NCBI GenBank assembly: GCA_947374125.1
Contig: CANCAR010000101.1
Location: 1-9,619 of the forward strand
Direction of reading: 5' to 3'
DNA: 9,619 nucleotides
Origin: Hyphomicrobiales bacterium
GTDB lineage: Bacteria; Pseudomonadota; Alphaproteobacteria; Rhizobiales; Beijerinckiaceae
Under the pieces are notes generated by a model. It was not told the DNA's origin. It made no database searches and was given only the letters and a program-made list of their open reading frames with translations. Both the position numbers and the translations under genes were made by a program. Below are positions 1 to 7,074 of this stretch, piece by piece; position 1 is the first letter of the stretch, and each line of letters begins with the position of its first letter.

Positions 1-4
1 ATAT

Positions 5-622
5 TCAGGCCTTCTTGGCCATCCGTTCGATCTCAGCCTTAACCAAACGCTCGACCATCGCCGGCAAATGCGCGTCGAGCCATTCTTTCAACATTGGCCT
101 TAGGGCGCTTTCCACTACCGTTTGCATGGCATTCGCAACCACCGAATCAGCCGAAGATCCGACCTCAATTCTTTCACGGAGCGAGCCAAAGGAGAAGGAA
201 ACAGCCTCTTCTGTTGAAGCAGCGATGGATGCCTCTGCCATTTCCGAAGGCGAAACAAGAACATGATCTACGTTGACAGCGGCACGTGACATTCTTGCGG
301 TCAATTCAGCAACGGTTGCTACCGGGTCCGCTTTTGGTGTTGGAGGAACTTGGCGTGCCGTCTCATCAAACGCTGGCCGATCCTTGCGGCCGAGTGGCAT
401 ATTCCATGCGGTCTCGCGGGAATGTGGCAGTGCCATTTGGCCCGAAAGCTCAAAAATATCAGCAGAGCTCTCTGGTTGAACCGCTGTTTGAGACACACCC
501 GCAGCAGCCGATGGTGCCGAAGCTCCCAGATCGTCAGAAATTATCTTCCGGATGGAAGAAAGAATTTCGTCCATCGTTGGTTCACTCTGTCGTGCGGTAA
601 GCGCGGTCATGGAGGTACTCAT
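5..622 (-). CDS. popZ: PopZ-like polar organising protein (DUF2497)
   Basis: This 205-residue protein has the two conserved ends of the PopZ/DUF2497 family. The N-terminal helix EPTMDEILSSIRKIISDD is at residues 14-31. The C-terminal helical block, about residues 165-205 (LRPMLKEWLDAHLPAMVERL, then KAEIERMAKK), is the oligomerisation region. The linker between them is low in complexity, rich in Ala, Ser and Pro, and less acidic than the Caulobacter PopZ linker. In Caulobacter PopZ self-assembles at the cell pole and tethers the chromosome through ParB; that role here is inferred from family. I chose the ATG at 622 because an AGAAG purine stretch lies about 7 bases upstream, whereas the ATG at 610 has none. 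It follows tolC on the same strand after a 102-bp gap. In many alphaproteobacteria valS comes next, beyond the left edge. The family call is firm; the cellular role is less certain. Confidence 0.9.
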   Translation of the reverse strand: MSTSMTALTARQSEPTMDEILSSIRKIISDDLGASAPSAAAGVSQTAVQPESSADIFELSGQMALPHSRETAWNMPLGRKDRPAFDETARQVPPTPKADPVATVAELTARMSRAAVNVDHVLVSPSEMAEASIAASTEEAVSFSFGSLRERIEVGSSADSVVANAMQTVVESALRPMLKEWLDAHLPAMVERLVKAEIERMAKKA

Positions 623-724
623 TCAAATCTTCTAGGCTTAACAACACATTAACGCAGATGTCAGACATTCAGCAAGCCTAAGGAAGCCTTAAGCTGTTAA
701 TCATCTGCCAAAACCTCAATCCAA

Positions 725-2104
725 TCAGCGAGCGGGGGTATCGGTGCCCGTTGTCCGACCCTTGGTCACTTCGTAATGAGCGACGGGATCGTAAGCCTTG
801 ACCGAAAGACCAAGATTTCCAGATGACAAGCGGCCTATGGCCGAAAGGACTTGGTAAGAAGTAACAACCCGATCGCGTTGTGCAGTCACCAAATTCACGC
901 GGGCACTCAACAAGCTTTGATCGGAAATCAACACATCAAGCGTTGTCCGTTGCCCAACCTTGGCCTCTTCCCGAACCCCATTCAGCGCGATTGTTGCAGC
1001 CTCAATCTGCGCCTTTGCGGATTTTACTCGTGCTGTAGCGGTTTCATACTGGCTCCAAGCAGCAGCAACACCGGCCCGCACCTGCTCGCGAACGCTGTCT
1101 GATTCAAGCTGACGCTGGCCCAAAGTTTCCTTAGCTGCCCGTGAGCGCGCGGATACTTCACCCGCATCATAAAGCAGCAGATTAATCTGCCCTGTTAACC
1201 GGAATTCATGCCCCGAATCGTCAGGATAACGCTGGTCCCAAGATTTGGACGCACTCCCTTGAAGATCAACCGTCGGCTTAAATTCACCAAGGATCAAACG
1301 AACCTGCGATTCGGCGATTTCGACATTGATCCGAGAGGCTTGCAGTTGGGGATGCTCGCCATCAGCCGCTTTGAATGCATCGGCGACAGAAGCGGGGAAT
1401 CGCTTAGCAACTGGCTCAGCTTCAACCAATTCAGAAGGTGCCACGCCAATCACCTGCTGATAGCCCGCCCTGCTGCTTTCAAGATTGGCTTCGGCGTTTG
1501 ATAAATCGGCGTCGGCTGCAGCCAGCTGGGCTTCCACTTGAGCCACATCGGTCCGTGTCACTTCGCCGACATTGAACCGGTCTTGCGTCTGACGGAGTTG
1601 CTCTTTCAACACGTCAATATTGGCCATGCGAAGTTTTACAACAGCCTGATCGCGCACCACATTCATATATTGAGTCGCACCGTTCAGCAGAACCTGCTGT
1701 TCAGCAGCGCGCAGACCAGCGCGCGAGGCCAAAACCGATTTTTCAGCCCCCTCAACCTGCGTACCTGTCCGATCGCCGTTATAAATATTTTGGCTAACCG
1801 TCACACCGAACGAACGTGGAGTCGTGTTATAATCGCTCGTCGATCCGCCAACGCTACCAGAATAGAAATTCGAATTCGCTTTACCCAGCGAGGACGATGC
1901 GCTCACCCGCGGCAAATAGCCCGACTTTGCCCGTGGCACCTGTTCATCGGTAGCCCTCAAACTTGCCCGTTGCGCGTTAAGATCGGGACTAGACGCATAA
2001 GCACGCGCCAATGCCCCGTTGATTGTTTCAGCCCGAGCCACGCCGGTTACGAAGAATGCGGCAAGCGCTATCCCACTGAGCAAATACGTCTTTGTAACCG
2101 TCAT
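725..2104 (-). CDS. tolC: TolC family outer membrane channel protein
   Basis: This is an outer membrane efflux protein that forms the trimeric exit duct of type I secretion systems and multidrug pumps. From the ATG at 2104 it has a 25-residue signal peptide ending ARA/E, followed by the usual mature start (ETINGALARAYASSPDLNAQ). Two repeated OEP halves follow, with long Ala/Gln/Glu-rich coiled coils (for example QVEAQLAAADADLSNAEANL and the matching stretch near the C-terminus, ATIALNGVREEAKVGQRTTL). The length of 459 residues is normal for the family. An upstream in-frame ATG at 2119 would add five residues, but it has no ribosome binding site. The 2104 start is preceded by GGCGGTG (one mismatch to GGAGGTG) six bases away. 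No partner ABC transporter or membrane fusion protein lies in the window, so the exported substrate is unknown. A Fur-box-like site upstream suggests iron control. Confidence 0.92.
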   Translation of the reverse strand: MTVTKTYLLSGIALAAFFVTGVARAETINGALARAYASSPDLNAQRASLRATDEQVPRAKSGYLPRVSASSSLGKANSNFYSGSVGGSTSDYNTTPRSFGVTVSQNIYNGDRTGTQVEGAEKSVLASRAGLRAAEQQVLLNGATQYMNVVRDQAVVKLRMANIDVLKEQLRQTQDRFNVGEVTRTDVAQVEAQLAAADADLSNAEANLESSRAGYQQVIGVAPSELVEAEPVAKRFPASVADAFKAADGEHPQLQASRINVEIAESQVRLILGEFKPTVDLQGSASKSWDQRYPDDSGHEFRLTGQINLLLYDAGEVSARSRAAKETLGQRQLESDSVREQVRAGVAAAWSQYETATARVKSAKAQIEAATIALNGVREEAKVGQRTTLDVLISDQSLLSARVNLVTAQRDRVVTSYQVLSAIGRLSSGNLGLSVKAYDPVAHYEVTKGRTTGTDTPAR

Positions 2105-2153
2105 GTTCGACACCGCCATCGGTAAAATGAGTACAAAACCGGAAAACCGGCTC

Positions 2154-2172
2154 GATAATGATAATTAGAATC
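2154..2172 (-). promoter_or_regulatory. Fur-box-like operator upstream of tolC
   Basis: On the plus strand the sequence is GATAATGATAATTAGAATC. It matches the classical Fur box GATAATGATAATCATTATC at 16 of 19 positions, with the first 12 bases identical. It lies about 50 bp upstream of the preferred tolC start and overlaps the candidate -10 element, the usual geometry for repression by Fur with ferrous iron. The match is seen; binding is inferred. Some alphaproteobacteria use Irr/RirA instead of Fur, while others such as Caulobacter use Fur with similar boxes. Confidence 0.55.
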
Positions 2173-2190
2173 AACCGCCCTTAGTTCCAA
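2161..2190 (-). promoter_or_regulatory. Candidate sigma70 promoter of tolC
   Basis: Read on the minus strand, a -35 TTGGAA (2185-2190) and a -10 AATTAT (2161-2166) are spaced by 18 bp, each matching consensus at four of six bases. Transcription would begin near 2154, giving a leader of about 50 bases to the ATG at 2104. The -10 lies inside the Fur-box-like site. The call is weak on its own. Confidence 0.33.
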
Positions 2191-2208
2191 CTCTAAGACG
2201 ACAGGTGA

Positions 2209-2868
2209 TTAGAAAACAAACTCGGTAGTGCGTGAAAACGCAGAAAGCGCAGGTCCAGTTGCACTCAACAACCGCTTTTCACCCATTGCCCCCTCAGACG
2301 CGGTATAAACCCGCCCAGCAGATGATAATGCGGAACCCATGATCGCTACAAGCCTTCCACCGTCAGAAAGTTGATTAAAAAGCGATTTGGGCAAACTCTC
2401 GCACCGACCATTGACTAAGATCGCATCATAACGAACGCCTGCCGAACCGCCGGAATCCAAAGGCCCCACCAAAACAGTAACGCCGCCAAAACCGCTCTGT
2501 TGAAGCACCCGCCGGGCGGCATCAGCCTGCCCCTCATCATCTTCCAACACGGTAACCTGAGCACCGAGAGCCGCCATAATCGCGGCGGAGTAGCCTGCGC
2601 CTCCAGCAATATCGAGTACGACGTCACCCGGTTTGATCATGGCCGCTTGAATCAACCGACCCAACACCATCGGCTTCAACATCATTCGTTTGATACCACC
2701 AACAGCTGTCACCATACGATCAGCATAGGAGACCGAAATTTCAGAGGGATCGACAAAACGCTCACGCGGAATAACGGAAAATGCATCTAAAAGATCGGAA
2801 TTGGTAACGTCATTGGTCCGGAGCTGGCCATTGACCATTGCCCATCTGGCCACTGAAAAATCGAGCAT
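2209..2868 (-). CDS. PCMT-like protein-L-isoaspartate O-methyltransferase family protein
   Basis: This SAM-dependent methyltransferase of the COG2518 family is 219 residues long from the chosen start. The N-terminus MLDFSVARWAMVNGQLRTND and the stretch LLDAFSVIPRERFVDPSE are typical of the version found beside tolC in alphaproteobacteria. SAM-binding motif I is VLDIAGGAGYSAAIMAALGA. It is diverged from classical Pcm. The TISQPY segment that contacts the isoaspartyl substrate reads RMMLKPM, TGSGYQ reads GGAGYS, and the usual IIVTAAP reads ILVNGRC. Isoaspartyl repair is therefore not assured. An in-frame ATG at 2901 would add 11 residues. I prefer 2868 because family proteins begin at this point, although neither start has a strong ribosome binding site. 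It precedes tolC on the same strand, with an 89-104 bp gap. Confidence 0.85.
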   Translation of the reverse strand: MLDFSVARWAMVNGQLRTNDVTNSDLLDAFSVIPRERFVDPSEISVSYADRMVTAVGGIKRMMLKPMVLGRLIQAAMIKPGDVVLDIAGGAGYSAAIMAALGAQVTVLEDDEGQADAARRVLQQSGFGGVTVLVGPLDSGGSAGVRYDAILVNGRCESLPKSLFNQLSDGGRLVAIMGSALSSAGRVYTASEGAMGEKRLLSATGPALSAFSRTTEFVF

Positions 2869-2916
2869 AAAACCATCCCCATCCGATAAATTCTGGTCCA
2901 TATGGTCCCGAATGCG

Positions 2917-2940
2917 AAAAATTTCAGGGTCAAACTGAAA
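2917..2940 (-). terminator. Candidate intrinsic terminator after tRNA-Cys
   Basis: On the minus strand, TTTCAG and CTGAAA form a 6-bp stem with a 7-base loop, followed at once by TTTTT. It lies 27 bases past the tRNA-Cys 3' end and before the methyltransferase start. The stem has only two GC pairs, so its strength is doubtful. Confidence 0.42.
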
Positions 2941-2967
2941 AGAAACAACGAGTTATCCGGTAAATTA

Positions 2968-3041
2968 TGGAGGCCTCGCCCGGAATCGAACCGGGGTACG
3001 AGGATTTGCAGTCCTCTACGTGACCACTCCGCCACGAGGCC
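2968..3041 (-). tRNA. tRNA-Cys (GCA anticodon)
   Basis: The minus strand folds into a full 74-base cloverleaf with encoded CCA (plus 2968-2970). The acceptor stem is GGCCTCG with CGAGGCC, the discriminator is U, the anticodon stem is GAGGA with TCCTC around the loop CTGCAAA, and the T arm is CCCGG-TTCGATT-CCGGG. The anticodon GCA is at 3007-3009. All seven acceptor pairs, five anticodon pairs and five T-stem pairs are Watson-Crick. Confidence 0.97.
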
Positions 3042-3065
3042 TCTACCGAACACAACCGGCGCGTC

Positions 3066-3094
3066 TGTCTACAAAGACTTTGATCATACGGCAA
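3066..3094 (-). promoter_or_regulatory. Candidate promoter of tRNA-Cys
   Basis: On the minus strand a -35 TTGCCG (3089-3094) and a -10 TAGACA (3066-3071) are separated by exactly 17 bp. A GC-rich GACGCGCC discriminator follows, as is common in stringently controlled stable-RNA promoters. The tRNA begins 24 bases after the -10. The match is moderate. Confidence 0.42.
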
Positions 3095-3189
3095 TCCATT
3101 TGATGGTAAATACGAAAAAAATCGTGCTGCTTTAATCCTTAGAATGGGGCTTCTTTCGGTAACGAATAAAATTTCCTGTAACGTACCCC

Positions 3190-3219
3190 TTGCTTTCACG
3201 AGGCATAGTGATGTATCCG
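3190..3219 (+). promoter_or_regulatory. Candidate promoter of tRNA-Asn
   Basis: TTGCTT (3190-3195) and TATCCG (3214-3219) are spaced by 18 bp, 12 bases before the tRNA-Asn 5' end, with a GC-rich discriminator. The -10 matches only the first three consensus bases. The rest of the 190-bp divergent gap (3042-3231) shows no gene or other clear structure. Confidence 0.33.
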
Positions 3220-3231
3220 GCACATCGGTGA

Positions 3232-3307
3232 TCCTCGATAGCTCAGCTGGTAGAGCGTTCGACTGTTAATCGGATGGTCGCAGGTTCGAGTCCTGCTCGG
3301 GGAGCCA
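3232..3307 (+). tRNA. tRNA-Asn (GTT anticodon)
   Basis: This is a 76-base cloverleaf with encoded CCA. The acceptor stem is TCCTCGA with TCGGGGA (one G-U pair), the discriminator is G, and the D arm contains AGCTCAGCTGGTAGAGC. The anticodon loop is CTGTTAA with GTT at 3265-3267, and the T arm is GCAGG-TTCGAGT-CCTGC. No copy of its 3' end recurs in the window, so there is no visible attachment-site duplication. Confidence 0.97.
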
Positions 3308-3337
3308 CCTATCATCCTGAAGTTAGAAAGACGTTGT

Positions 3338-3360
3338 GCGGTGGTTCGGTTATGAACCGC
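3338..3360 (+). terminator. Hairpin between tRNA-Asn and the photolyase gene
   Basis: GGTTC and GAACC pair around a GGTTAT loop. A flanking GC/GC pair, or the alternative GCGGT with ACCGC, can extend the stem. Only TTT follows, so this is a poor intrinsic terminator. It may end the tRNA transcript or sit in the photolyase leader. Confidence 0.25.
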
Positions 3361-3361
3361 T

Positions 3362-3391
3362 TTGCGCAGTTCTGCGTATGCAGGTCATTAT
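3362..3391 (+). promoter_or_regulatory. Weak candidate promoter of the photolyase operon
   Basis: TTGCGC (3362-3367) and CATTAT (3386-3391) are spaced by 18 bp, with a start point near 3398 and about 15 bases of leader before the ATG at 3413. The -35 matches three of six bases and the -10 four of six. No convincing ECF11-type promoter (TGATCC with TAAGT-like -10) was found between the tRNA and the gene. Confidence 0.25.
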
Positions 3392-3412
3392 TTCTCTACA
3401 ATCAAGGCCGCC

Positions 3413-4873
3413 ATGACCGATCCGGTACTCTTCTGGTTTCGCGACGATTTGCGTCTCGCCGACAATCCCGCGCTTTTGGCCGCTTGTGCTGATCATCGTC
3501 CCATTCGATTAATCTATATTTTGCACGATGGTCAGACCCATTCCCGCCCACTCGGCGCTGCGCAGCGGTGGTGGTTGCACCATAGCCTTGAACGGCTTTC
3601 CAGCGATATCGTTGGGCTGGGTGGTCAATTGGAGCTTTATCGCGGGGATCCGAGCGAGATAATTCCGGAATTGGTCAAACTCGCCAAAATTTCGGCAGTC
3701 TATTGGAATCGTCGCTACCATAAAGGCGATATTGCCTGCGATAGCGCGTTAAAGGCGTTGATCGAAGGCATGGGAATCCCTGTCCGGTCTTTTAACAGCA
3801 CGCTTATCCGCGAACCTTGGGAGGTGCAATCCAAAGCGGGGGGTCCGATGCGGGTGTTTACACCGTTTTGGCGGACCGCCAGGGAAGATTATGTCGTCCC
3901 CCAACCCAAGCCAGCACCGACAACGCTGTCATCTGCGCCTAGTCTCAATGAGGGCCCTAAGCCTGTCGGTCTCGCGGAGCTTAACCTTCGCCCCACCTCG
4001 CCTGATTGGTCGCAAGGCTTAGCGGATGCTTGGGTACCCGGAGAGGCAGGCGCGCTGGATACGATCGACCGGTTTATAGAGGGTGGGTTTGAAGGCTATT
4101 CCGAGAATCGCAACCGTCCTGACCTGCCCTCAACCTCACGGCTTGCGCCCTACCTTCGCTTCGGCGAGATTTCCATCCGGAAGGTTTGGCACGCAGCTGA
4201 ATTAGCCGTTCATTCGGGCCGAAGCCGGGCCAATGCGGAAGACCTTCGCGTTTTTCAATCCGAACTCGGCTGGCGTGAGTTTTCCTATCATCTGCTGTAC
4301 CACCAAGAAGACTTGGCGACGATCAACGTCCAACGCAGCTTTGACGGCTTTACCTGGGTCAATGATCCAGTCCTTTTGAAAGCATGGCAACGCGGCCAAA
4401 CTGGCTACCCCATTGTCGATGCAGGCATGCGAGAACTTTGGCAGACAGGCTTTATGCACAACCGCGTCCGGATGATCGTCGCCTCGTTTTTGATCAAACA
4501 TTTACGGATTGATTGGCGTAAAGGAGAAAACTGGTTTTGGGACACGCTTCTTGACGCGGACCCCGCGAGCAATCCCGCAAGCTGGCAATGGGTCGCTGGA
4601 TCGGGCGCCGACGCCGCGCCCTATTTTCGCATTTTTAACCCGATGCTTCAAAGCGAGAAATTTGATCCAAACGGTACCTATATAAGGCGCTTCGTGCCTG
4701 AGCTCGCTGGCCTCTCCCCTTCCGTCATCCATGCGCCTTGGGAGGCTCGTCCGCTTGAGCTCAGCTCCGCTGGCGTCAGACTCGGGGATACTTACCCTTT
4801 TCCGGTCGTCGACCATGAACGGGCCCGTGATAGTGCGCTTAAAGCCTTCCAAGCGCTGAAGGAATCTGCGTAA
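3413..4873 (+). CDS. phrB: Class I deoxyribodipyrimidine photolyase
   Basis: The protein (486 residues) uses light through reduced FAD to split cyclobutane pyrimidine dimers. The N-terminal antenna Rossmann domain starts VLFWFRDDLRLADNPAL. The C-terminal FAD domain carries GYPIVDAGMRELWQTGFMHN, RVRMIVASFLIKHLRIDW and WQWVAGSGADAAPYFRIFNP. By alignment from memory with E. coli PhrB, the electron-transfer tryptophans W306, W359 and W382 correspond to W315, W368 and W391, with identical spacing, and the flavin-contacting Asn378 is N387. E. coli W338 is Phe here. These features favour an active photolyase over a cryptochrome. The ATG at 3413 follows AAGG by eight bases and begins at the normal family start; an in-frame TTG at 3362 would add an unsupported 17 residues. 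It heads the gene row with the flavoprotein, DUF1365 and Cfa-like genes. In Rhodobacter sphaeroides a photolyase gene next to a Cfa-type gene belongs to the RpoE/ChrR regulon. Confidence 0.95.
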   Translation: MTDPVLFWFRDDLRLADNPALLAACADHRPIRLIYILHDGQTHSRPLGAAQRWWLHHSLERLSSDIVGLGGQLELYRGDPSEIIPELVKLAKISAVYWNRRYHKGDIACDSALKALIEGMGIPVRSFNSTLIREPWEVQSKAGGPMRVFTPFWRTAREDYVVPQPKPAPTTLSSAPSLNEGPKPVGLAELNLRPTSPDWSQGLADAWVPGEAGALDTIDRFIEGGFEGYSENRNRPDLPSTSRLAPYLRFGEISIRKVWHAAELAVHSGRSRANAEDLRVFQSELGWREFSYHLLYHQEDLATINVQRSFDGFTWVNDPVLLKAWQRGQTGYPIVDAGMRELWQTGFMHNRVRMIVASFLIKHLRIDWRKGENWFWDTLLDADPASNPASWQWVAGSGADAAPYFRIFNPMLQSEKFDPNGTYIRRFVPELAGLSPSVIHAPWEARPLELSSAGVRLGDTYPFPVVDHERARDSALKAFQALKESA

Positions 4874-4908
4874 GTATGGTTTCTGATTTGGGTAAGCCCG
4901 AGGGACGG

Positions 4909-6207
4909 ATGAGACTTGCAATTATTGGCACGGGCATCGGGGGAAACGCCGCCGCCTATGCGCTTTCGAAATCGTTTAAACATGACATAACGGTCTTCGA
5001 AAAAGAGCATCGGCCAGGCGGGCATTCTGCGACCGTTGATATTGATTATGATGGCCATTCGATTTCCGTCGACACGGGCTTTATCGTTTATAACGAAGCC
5101 AATTATCCCAATTTAACGGCGCTTTTTGCCCATCTTGGCACGCCAACCCATGGCTCGGATATGAGCTTTGCGCTATCCGTGGATGGCGGGCGATTTGAGT
5201 GGTGCGGTCGGGCGAATGGTCCGATTGGCGGGCTTTTCGCGCAACCGAAAAACTTCTTTTCGCCAAGCTACCTCAAAATGCTACTCGAAATCGTCCGCTT
5301 TAACCGTTTAGCTGCCTCGGACCTCGCTGCAAACCGCCTTGATGATAACTCGCTAGGCCAATATCTTATGGCGAATGGATTTTCCTCGCGCTTTAGAAAC
5401 GACTACCTCCTGCCCATGGGCGCGGCCATCTGGTCGATGTCAACGCGGTCCATGCTGCAGTTTCCGGCAAAGGCCTTTATCTCGTTTTTTAGCAATCATC
5501 ATCTGTTGCAATATAACGGGCATCAATGGCGCACCGTGACGGGCGGCAGTCGCGTCTATGTCGAAAAGATGGTCGATGCCTATCGGGATCGGCTTCACCT
5601 TTCAACGCCAGTTTCTCGCGTCATACGACAAGATAACGGTGTCGTTCTGACTTTTGCGGATGGCTCAACAGCCGATTTCGATGGCGTTATCTTTGGTTCT
5701 CATACTGATCAAACGCTTGGGATGTTGGCCGATGCCACGCCGCAAGAGCGTAGTGTGTTGGAAGCGATCGCTTATAAGCCCAATACCGTTTACCTCCATC
5801 GCGATCCTCGCCTCATGCCGCTTCGGAAAAAGGCTTGGGGCTCTTGGAATGTGATTCAGGACAAAGACAACAGCGAAGAATTGTGTGTCAGCTATTGGAT
5901 GAACAGGCTTCAGGGCATCGACAAGAAATATCCACTCTTCGTGACGCTCAACCCGACCGAACCGCCGGCTGAACATCTAACTTTTGGCCGCTACACCTAT
6001 GATCATCCGCAATTTAACAGTGCGGCCATTGCCGCACAGCCGGTGCTCAGTGCCATCCAAGGCCGCCATCGCGCATGGTTTTGTGGCGCATGGTCGCGGC
6101 ATGGGTTTCACGAGGATGGACTTATGTCTGGCCTTGATGTCGCTGAAAGGCTTGGCGTCATTCCTGAATGGCGCCCGATGCTTAACTTTGCTGAGGCTGC
6201 CGAATGA
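4909..6207 (+). CDS. FAD-dependent oxidoreductase, COG2907 / amine-oxidase fold
   Basis: This 432-residue flavoprotein starts with a dinucleotide-binding fold, RLAIIGTGIGGNAAAYALS (Gly7, Gly9, Gly12). Acidic Glu31 follows at the end of beta-2 (VFEKEHRPGGHSATVD), as in FAD-binding amine-oxidase/desaturase folds. VDTGFIVYNEANYPNLTALF and GAAIWSMSTRSMLQFPAKAF are typical of the COG2907 group that travels with DUF1365 and Cfa genes. No transmembrane segment or signal peptide is obvious. The substrate is unknown; oxidation or desaturation of a modified acyl chain is an inference from context. I chose the ATG at 4909 because GAGGGA lies just upstream and the glycine motif then begins at residue 7. 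An ATG at 4876 would add 11 residues, but its nearest AAGGA is too far away. The gene begins 35 bp after the photolyase stop and its stop overlaps the next start (ATGA). Confidence 0.88.
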   Translation: MRLAIIGTGIGGNAAAYALSKSFKHDITVFEKEHRPGGHSATVDIDYDGHSISVDTGFIVYNEANYPNLTALFAHLGTPTHGSDMSFALSVDGGRFEWCGRANGPIGGLFAQPKNFFSPSYLKMLLEIVRFNRLAASDLAANRLDDNSLGQYLMANGFSSRFRNDYLLPMGAAIWSMSTRSMLQFPAKAFISFFSNHHLLQYNGHQWRTVTGGSRVYVEKMVDAYRDRLHLSTPVSRVIRQDNGVVLTFADGSTADFDGVIFGSHTDQTLGMLADATPQERSVLEAIAYKPNTVYLHRDPRLMPLRKKAWGSWNVIQDKDNSEELCVSYWMNRLQGIDKKYPLFVTLNPTEPPAEHLTFGRYTYDHPQFNSAAIAAQPVLSAIQGRHRAWFCGAWSRHGFHEDGLMSGLDVAERLGVIPEWRPMLNFAEAAE

Positions 6208-7031
6208 GCGGGCAAGCGGCGGGTACGCCATTCCCGCCGCCGACCGAGGCCGCATCTTTCTATGTCGGCCCCGTCATGCATGCGCGGATGAAACCGGTCA
6301 CCCATCGGTTTAGTTATAAGGTTTTCTCGCTTCTATTGGATCTCAACCGGCTTGACGAAGCAGCAGGCTCAACCCCGTTGTTTTCGGTTAACCGATTCAA
6401 TCTCTTAAGCTTTCACGAACGCGATCACGGAATTCGCGACGGTTCTCCATTAAATAAGTATGCACGCGACCTTTTTACGCAGGCAGGCTTAGACCTATCG
6501 GGCGGGCGCATCCTGCTCCTCTGCTATCCAAGAATTCTTGGTTATGTGTTTGATCCACTCTCCGTCTATTTTGGCTATTCAAAAGAAGGTGAACTGGTCG
6601 GCGTTCTCTATGAGGTGCGTAATACATTTGGCGAAGCCCACACCTATGTAGAACCCGTAAAGCCAGGCGATTTATCTCAATCGGGTCTCCGACAGGAACG
6701 CGACAAACTGTTCTATGTTTCGCCGTTTAACCCTCTGACGATGCGTTATCTTTTTCGCGTGCTACCACCCGGTCAATCTATTTCAGTTCGAATTCTCGTG
6801 AAAGACATAGAAGGCCCCGTGCTCGCAGCCACCTTTCATGGCAAAAATGAGGCTCTCACGAGCCAGAACCTATTGAAGCTCTGCTTGACGATCCCCTTTC
6901 TTACCCTCAAAATTATAGTCGGCATCCATGTGGAAGCTTTGTGGCTATGGGCCAAGGGTATGCGGCTCATCCCGCGCCCGGCACCACCACCAAAAACGAG
7001 TTTTCCACCTCAGGAGAACCAAACCCGTTAG
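6204..7031 (+). CDS. DUF1365 domain protein
   Basis: This 275-residue DUF1365 protein has typical family stretches: FYVGPVMHARMKPVTHRFSY near residue 19, then FSLLLDLNRLDE, LLCYPRILGYVFDPLSVYFG around residues 105-125 and VLYEVRNTFGEAHTYVEP. The biochemical function of the family is not known to me. It is repeatedly found between a COG2907 oxidoreductase and a Cfa-type synthase, which points to acyl-chain modification. A hydrophobic stretch near the C-terminus (LKLCLTIPFLTLKIIVGIHV) could lie against or in the membrane. The tail is rich in proline. The start overlaps the preceding stop by four bases, and GAGG lies seven bases before the ATG, so translation is probably coupled. The Cfa-like gene begins 43 bp downstream. 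Confidence 0.87.
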   Translation: MSGQAAGTPFPPPTEAASFYVGPVMHARMKPVTHRFSYKVFSLLLDLNRLDEAAGSTPLFSVNRFNLLSFHERDHGIRDGSPLNKYARDLFTQAGLDLSGGRILLLCYPRILGYVFDPLSVYFGYSKEGELVGVLYEVRNTFGEAHTYVEPVKPGDLSQSGLRQERDKLFYVSPFNPLTMRYLFRVLPPGQSISVRILVKDIEGPVLAATFHGKNEALTSQNLLKLCLTIPFLTLKIIVGIHVEALWLWAKGMRLIPRPAPPPKTSFPPQENQTR

Positions 7032-7074
7032 AAACCGTTTAAGGCGGACCAATAGAAACGACGAGTGTTAAAAA

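Noticed and set aside
675..695. Inverted repeat AGCCTAAGG/CCTTAAGCT between popZ and tolC, a possible tolC terminator.
   Set aside because: Only eight pairs with one mismatch and a 3-base loop, and no T run follows on the minus strand; the 102-bp gap otherwise shows nothing clear.
1538..2125. Long open frame of 195 codons on the plus strand, antisense to tolC.
   Set aside because: No recognisable domain, composition of a shadow frame, and it is fully opposite a well-supported gene.
2186..2203. Inverted repeat near the end of the PCMT-like gene (CTTAG/CTAAG) and a nearby CCGG-AAAA-CCGG element at about 2140-2151.
   Set aside because: Stems are only 4-5 bp; neither has a convincing T tract on the transcribed strand, so intrinsic termination is not supported.
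3229..3255. TGATCC followed 16 bases later by TAGAG, resembling an ECF11/RpoE promoter ahead of the photolyase gene.
   Set aside because: Nearly all of it lies inside the conserved tRNA-Asn sequence, and the -10 match is poor, so the resemblance is explained by the tRNA.
3362..3412. Longer photolyase reading frame starting from TTG at 3362.
   Set aside because: It adds 17 residues with no family match, while the ATG at 3413 has an AAGG ribosome binding site and the canonical N-terminus.
4663..4687. TGATCC and TAAGG spaced by 14 bp inside the photolyase gene, upstream of the flavoprotein gene.
   Set aside because: The bases encode the conserved FDPNGTYIRR motif, and the spacing looks short for an ECF promoter.
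4502..4921. Open frame of 139 codons on the minus strand across the photolyase/flavoprotein junction.
   Set aside because: It lies opposite two well-supported coding regions and shows no family features.
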